DNA from: Microbispora siamensis
Lineage (GTDB): Bacteria > Actinomycetota > Actinomycetes > Streptosporangiales > Streptosporangiaceae
Direction: 5' to 3'
DNA: 64,000 nt
Assembly: GCF_016863095.1 (NCBI RefSeq)
Contig: NZ_BOOF01000027.1
Span: 1 to 64,000, forward strand
Notes under the pieces: model-generated
Told to the model about the DNA's origin: nothing
Databases searched by the model: none
The model's input: only the letters and a program-made list of their open reading frames with translations
Translations under genes and position numbers: made by a program
Shown: in pieces, positions 61,475-64,000 of the stretch
How the letters are laid out: each line of letters begins with the position of its first letter
Position numbering within the stretch: position 1 is the first letter of the stretch

Positions 61475-62691
61475 GGCAACTCCACCTCGATCGTCGTCGG
61501 GCCGCCGCTCGGGCTGTCGATGCGCAGGGTGCCGTCCACCGATCCCGCCCGCTGGGCGAGGCCGCGCAGGCCCGACCCCTTGGCGGGCTCGGCGCCGCCT
61601 TGGCCGTTGTCGCGTACGGCGAGGCGGAGCACGTCGCCGTCGCGGCGCACGGTGACTTCGGCCTCGGAGGCTCGTGCGTGCTTGGCGACGTTGGTCAGCG
61701 CTTCGGAGACGACGAAGAACGCGACCGCCTCGATCACGGGAGCGGCCCGTTCCGGCACATCGACGCTGAGCCGTACGGGAAAGGGGACGCGGGCGGCGAG
61801 ACCGGACAGCGCCGCGTCCAGGCCCTGGTCGTTGAGCACGGCCGGGTGCAGCCCCCGAACGACGTCGCGCAGTTCCTTCAACGCCTGCTTGGCCTCCTCA
61901 TGCGAGCGCACGATCACCTGGCGGACGGGCTCGGGCAGGTCGGTGAAGGCGGTGCGCGCCATGCCGAGGTTCAGGGCGAGCGACACGAGCCGCTGCTGCG
62001 TGCCGTCGTGCAGGTCGCGTTCGATCCGGCGGCGTTCCGCGTCGGCGGCCTCGATCACCTCGGCCCGGCTCTCCCGCAGCGTCTTCACCCGCCGGGCCAG
62101 CTCGTCTTTCACGCTGGGACCGAGCAGCGCACGCGCCGCGACCGCGTCGAGCGCGGTGATCCCCCGAAGCAGCCACGGCACCACCACGAACAACGCGAGC
62201 GCGGCCGCCGCGGGCAGGGAGGCGGTCCAGCCGCCTCCGGCCATCAGGAGTTGCACCGCGACGATGACCGCGACCAGGCACGCCGACCACGCCACGGCCC
62301 CGCTCAGGAAGCCCACCGCACCGATCAGGGGCCCGATCGCCAGGTGATAGGCGATCTGCCGCCACAGGCTGCCCGATCGCGCCTGCAGGAGAAGCCGTCT
62401 GGCCGGGCTCCCGTCCCGGGGGAGACGCGGCGGCGGGGGGATGTCCAGGTCGAGAAAGGCGGCGAACCGGGAGCGCTGCAGCGAGGTGAGCAGCGGCACC
62501 GTCCAGGTGAGGATCAGCAGCGCGACCAGGGGGACGACGACTGTCCACGCCAGTGCTATCGACAGCGCGCCCAGCCCCAAGATCGCTGCCATCGAGATGA
62601 GCGCGATCGGGACGCCCGTCGTCAGGTGGATGGTACGGAGCCAGGTCGGCGACGACCAGTGGCCGCGAATCCGGTCCCAGGGGGTGATCAT
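61465..62691 (-). CDS. Sensor histidine kinase (HisKA_3, DesK/NarX-like)
   Basis: 408 residues. Four to six membrane segments in the first 190 residues (ALISMAAILGLGALSIALAWTVVV, VVPLVALLILTWTV, LAIGPLIGAVGFLSGAVAWSACLVAVIVAVQLLMA, LALFVVVPWLLRG) and no large sensor domain, so signals are probably read within the membrane. Phosphoacceptor His at about 226 in ERDLHDGTQQRLVSLAL; ATP site NVAKHARA, DNGQGG and GSGLRGLAQR. It feeds the NarL-type regulator encoded downstream. Confidence 0.9.
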   Translation of the reverse strand: MITPWDRIRGHWSSPTWLRTIHLTTGVPIALISMAAILGLGALSIALAWTVVVPLVALLILTWTVPLLTSLQRSRFAAFLDLDIPPPPRLPRDGSPARRLLLQARSGSLWRQIAYHLAIGPLIGAVGFLSGAVAWSACLVAVIVAVQLLMAGGGWTASLPAAAALALFVVVPWLLRGITALDAVAARALLGPSVKDELARRVKTLRESRAEVIEAADAERRRIERDLHDGTQQRLVSLALNLGMARTAFTDLPEPVRQVIVRSHEEAKQALKELRDVVRGLHPAVLNDQGLDAALSGLAARVPFPVRLSVDVPERAAPVIEAVAFFVVSEALTNVAKHARASEAEVTVRRDGDVLRLAVRDNGQGGAEPAKGSGLRGLAQRAGSVDGTLRIDSPSGGPTTIEVELPCA

Positions 62692-62827
62692 GCGTCAACC
62701 CTAGAGAGCGGCACGGCTCGACGAAATGACCCGGATATCACGGAAAAAGGTGAGGTAAACCCCACCTCTTCCCGCGTCGCGGCCTGAGCAGGAGCAGCGT
62801 ATGGGCCGCTTTTCTGGCGTCTCATCA

Positions 62828-64000
62828 CTACCGGGGCGAGCAGAGGGTGCCTGCGGGAGGCAACGTCAGCTTTGTCAGATACCGGTCGGCGTACCCCGTC
62901 ACGCACGGGTCCTTCGCCCGCAGGTAGACGACGTGGACGGAGCCGTCATAGCGGACGGTGACCGAGCCCGGGATCCTGCTCACCAGGAGCTCGGTGACCG
63001 GAAAGTCGCGGTCGCCGCCGAGTCCCAGTGCAGGGGGCAGGCCGGCCGGCAGGGGGCGAGGCGGGTTCACCGGCCGATCCTGCCAGCCGGAGCAGGCCAG
63101 GGCCTCCAGCCCGATGCCGACCCCGCCGCCGAAGTCGTGGGAGATCCGCTCGCTGTAACGGCGGTCGCTGACGAGCGCCTCGTACCCCAGCCTGACCAGG
63201 CCATCCGGGCACCTGGTCGCCGCCGCGCCCGGCGAGCTCCAGCTGGCGGAGATGCCCAGGATCTGCTCGCCGAACCAGGCGAAGTCGCCCTTGCTCGCCT
63301 TGAGCAGCGCGTCGGCGAACTCCGGTGCCTTCTCCGGAATGGGGAGGACCATCCGGGCCAGGGCCTTGAGGTGCAGATCGGTCAGTCTGATCTCGCCCAG
63401 CCGGGCGGAGGCGTACGTGACGGGCCTGCGGCCGGTGCTCGTGATCAGTTCGCGCCAGAGCTTGCGCACGTTCCGCCCTCGCAGGGCGCACGCGTCGTCA
63501 CCGGCGCACCAGGTGGTGAAGCGCTTGAACGCCGTCTCAGTGGCGCGCAGTTGCGCGCGTTCCATACCGCGCCAGCCCACCGTCGCGTCGGGCGTGCTGT
63601 CGAAGACCATGGCACGGACGCGCCCCGGGTAGAGCCGCGCGTAGGCGGCGGCCGGAACCCCACCGTAGGAGAAGGCCAGCATGGTGAGTCTGTCCTGGCC
63701 GAGGGCGATGCGGATCGCCTCCATGTCCCTGGCCACCGAGTCCGAGTCCAGATGGTCGGCCAGACCGGTCATGTCGTCCTGGCGGCATCGATCGACCAGG
63801 CGTTCGAGGGCGGCGGCCTGGGCCTCGTATGCGGCGCGGTCACGCGGGTCGTTGAGTGGCAGCCCGGGAACTGCGCAGGAGGGCGGCAGATAGCGCCCCG
63901 CCGTGCTGGTGCGCGGGTTGTAGCCGACGACATCGAAGTGCTTGCGCAACTTCGTGAAGGACTCCGGAGTCGAGGAAAGGACGCCCTGGATCCCCGGACC
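62828..64000 (-). CDS. Alpha/beta-hydrolase, tripeptidyl-aminopeptidase-like (TAP), N-terminus beyond the window
   Basis: The frame is open through base 64000, so the start is outside. The first visible residues GPGIQGVLSSTPESFTKLRK fall in the oxyanion region (HGGPGxxG in the family), and FDVVGYNPR follows it. The nucleophile elbow is AFSYGGVPAA. Near the end the catalytic histidine is in GSVHVVYLRAKDPCVTGYADRYL, the TAP-like C-terminal domain. Cysteines in several places suggest an exported enzyme. The SlpD/E-type family cleaves short peptides or prolyl-type amides. The three catalytic residues seem present, and the oxyanion loop is less glycine-rich than usual. Confidence 0.8.
   Translation of the reverse strand, partial: GPGIQGVLSSTPESFTKLRKHFDVVGYNPRTSTAGRYLPPSCAVPGLPLNDPRDRAAYEAQAAALERLVDRCRQDDMTGLADHLDSDSVARDMEAIRIALGQDRLTMLAFSYGGVPAAAYARLYPGRVRAMVFDSTPDATVGWRGMERAQLRATETAFKRFTTWCAGDDACALRGRNVRKLWRELITSTGRRPVTYASARLGEIRLTDLHLKALARMVLPIPEKAPEFADALLKASKGDFAWFGEQILGISASWSSPGAAATRCPDGLVRLGYEALVSDRRYSERISHDFGGGVGIGLEALACSGWQDRPVNPPRPLPAGLPPALGLGGDRDFPVTELLVSRIPGSVTVRYDGSVHVVYLRAKDPCVTGYADRYLTKLTLPPAGTLCSPR

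Overview
The window is high-GC, densely coded DNA from an actinomycete (Actinomycetota). The overall set fits a sporulating soil lineage such as the Streptosporangiales, but no ribosomal or housekeeping marker is present to fix the genus. Pointers are a secreted cellulose-binding module, a RamB-type regulator divergent from isocitrate lyase, glucosyl-3-phosphoglycerate synthase, DUF3052 and DUF4916 proteins, a Ser/Thr kinase with an external tail, many GTG starts, and ATGA/GTGA stop-start overlaps inside operons.

Layout. 1-3 kb: the 3' end of a CBM2 protein, a HAD-like phosphatase, and a sulfotransferase-glycosyltransferase pair. 3-8.2 kb (minus): an ABC exporter whose last gene is a secreted beta-propeller/phosphoesterase. 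8.3-10.7 kb: an ArsR-type regulator divergent from an MFS transporter. 10.7-24.9 kb: a sugar uptake and processing operon (Gfo/Idh/MocA dehydrogenase, double ATPase, two permeases, lipoprotein binding protein, TIM-barrel epimerase, and a 2010-residue secreted ThuA/sugar-dehydrogenase protein) divergent from a ROK repressor, with a palindromic operator between them. 25-30.5 kb: an accessory stretch of lower GC holding three genes of unknown function, a TetR/patatin pair, and relics of at least two insertion sequences and a tyrosine integrase, which looks like a decayed genomic island.

30.5-45.2 kb: an acyl-CoA dehydrogenase with a perfect palindromic operator, an MFS-GpgS pair divergent from a TetR with tandem operators, an MDR oxidoreductase, HxlR, a luciferase-like monooxygenase, the ramB/aceA divergon, an ATPase, a Ser/Thr kinase, a class-I glutamine amidotransferase and an HSL-type esterase. 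45.2-48.5 kb: DUF3052 plus a three-gene ABC exporter that overlaps a convergent membrane-protein gene. 48.5-55.3 kb: an ABC exporter with a LolA/MucB-like protein, divergent from an OmpR-type two-component system that is followed by a PLP lyase.

55.4-59.9 kb: a second beta-propeller/phosphoesterase, paralogous to the one at 3-5.8 kb, followed by a secreted 5'-nucleotidase. 60-64 kb: an IS5-type relic, a NarL-type two-component operon with a secreted protein, and an alpha/beta-hydrolase cut by the window end.

How the parts work together. The sugar locus is a self-contained module: extracellular sugar oxidation or binding, import, then NAD-dependent oxidation and epimerisation, under a sugar-sensing repressor. 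The ramB/aceA pair handles acetate and fatty-acid carbon through the glyoxylate shunt. The phosphoesterase and nucleotidase genes would release phosphate outside the cell. The least understood parts are the 25.8-28.5 kb genes and the coupling of an ABC exporter to a secreted phosphoesterase.
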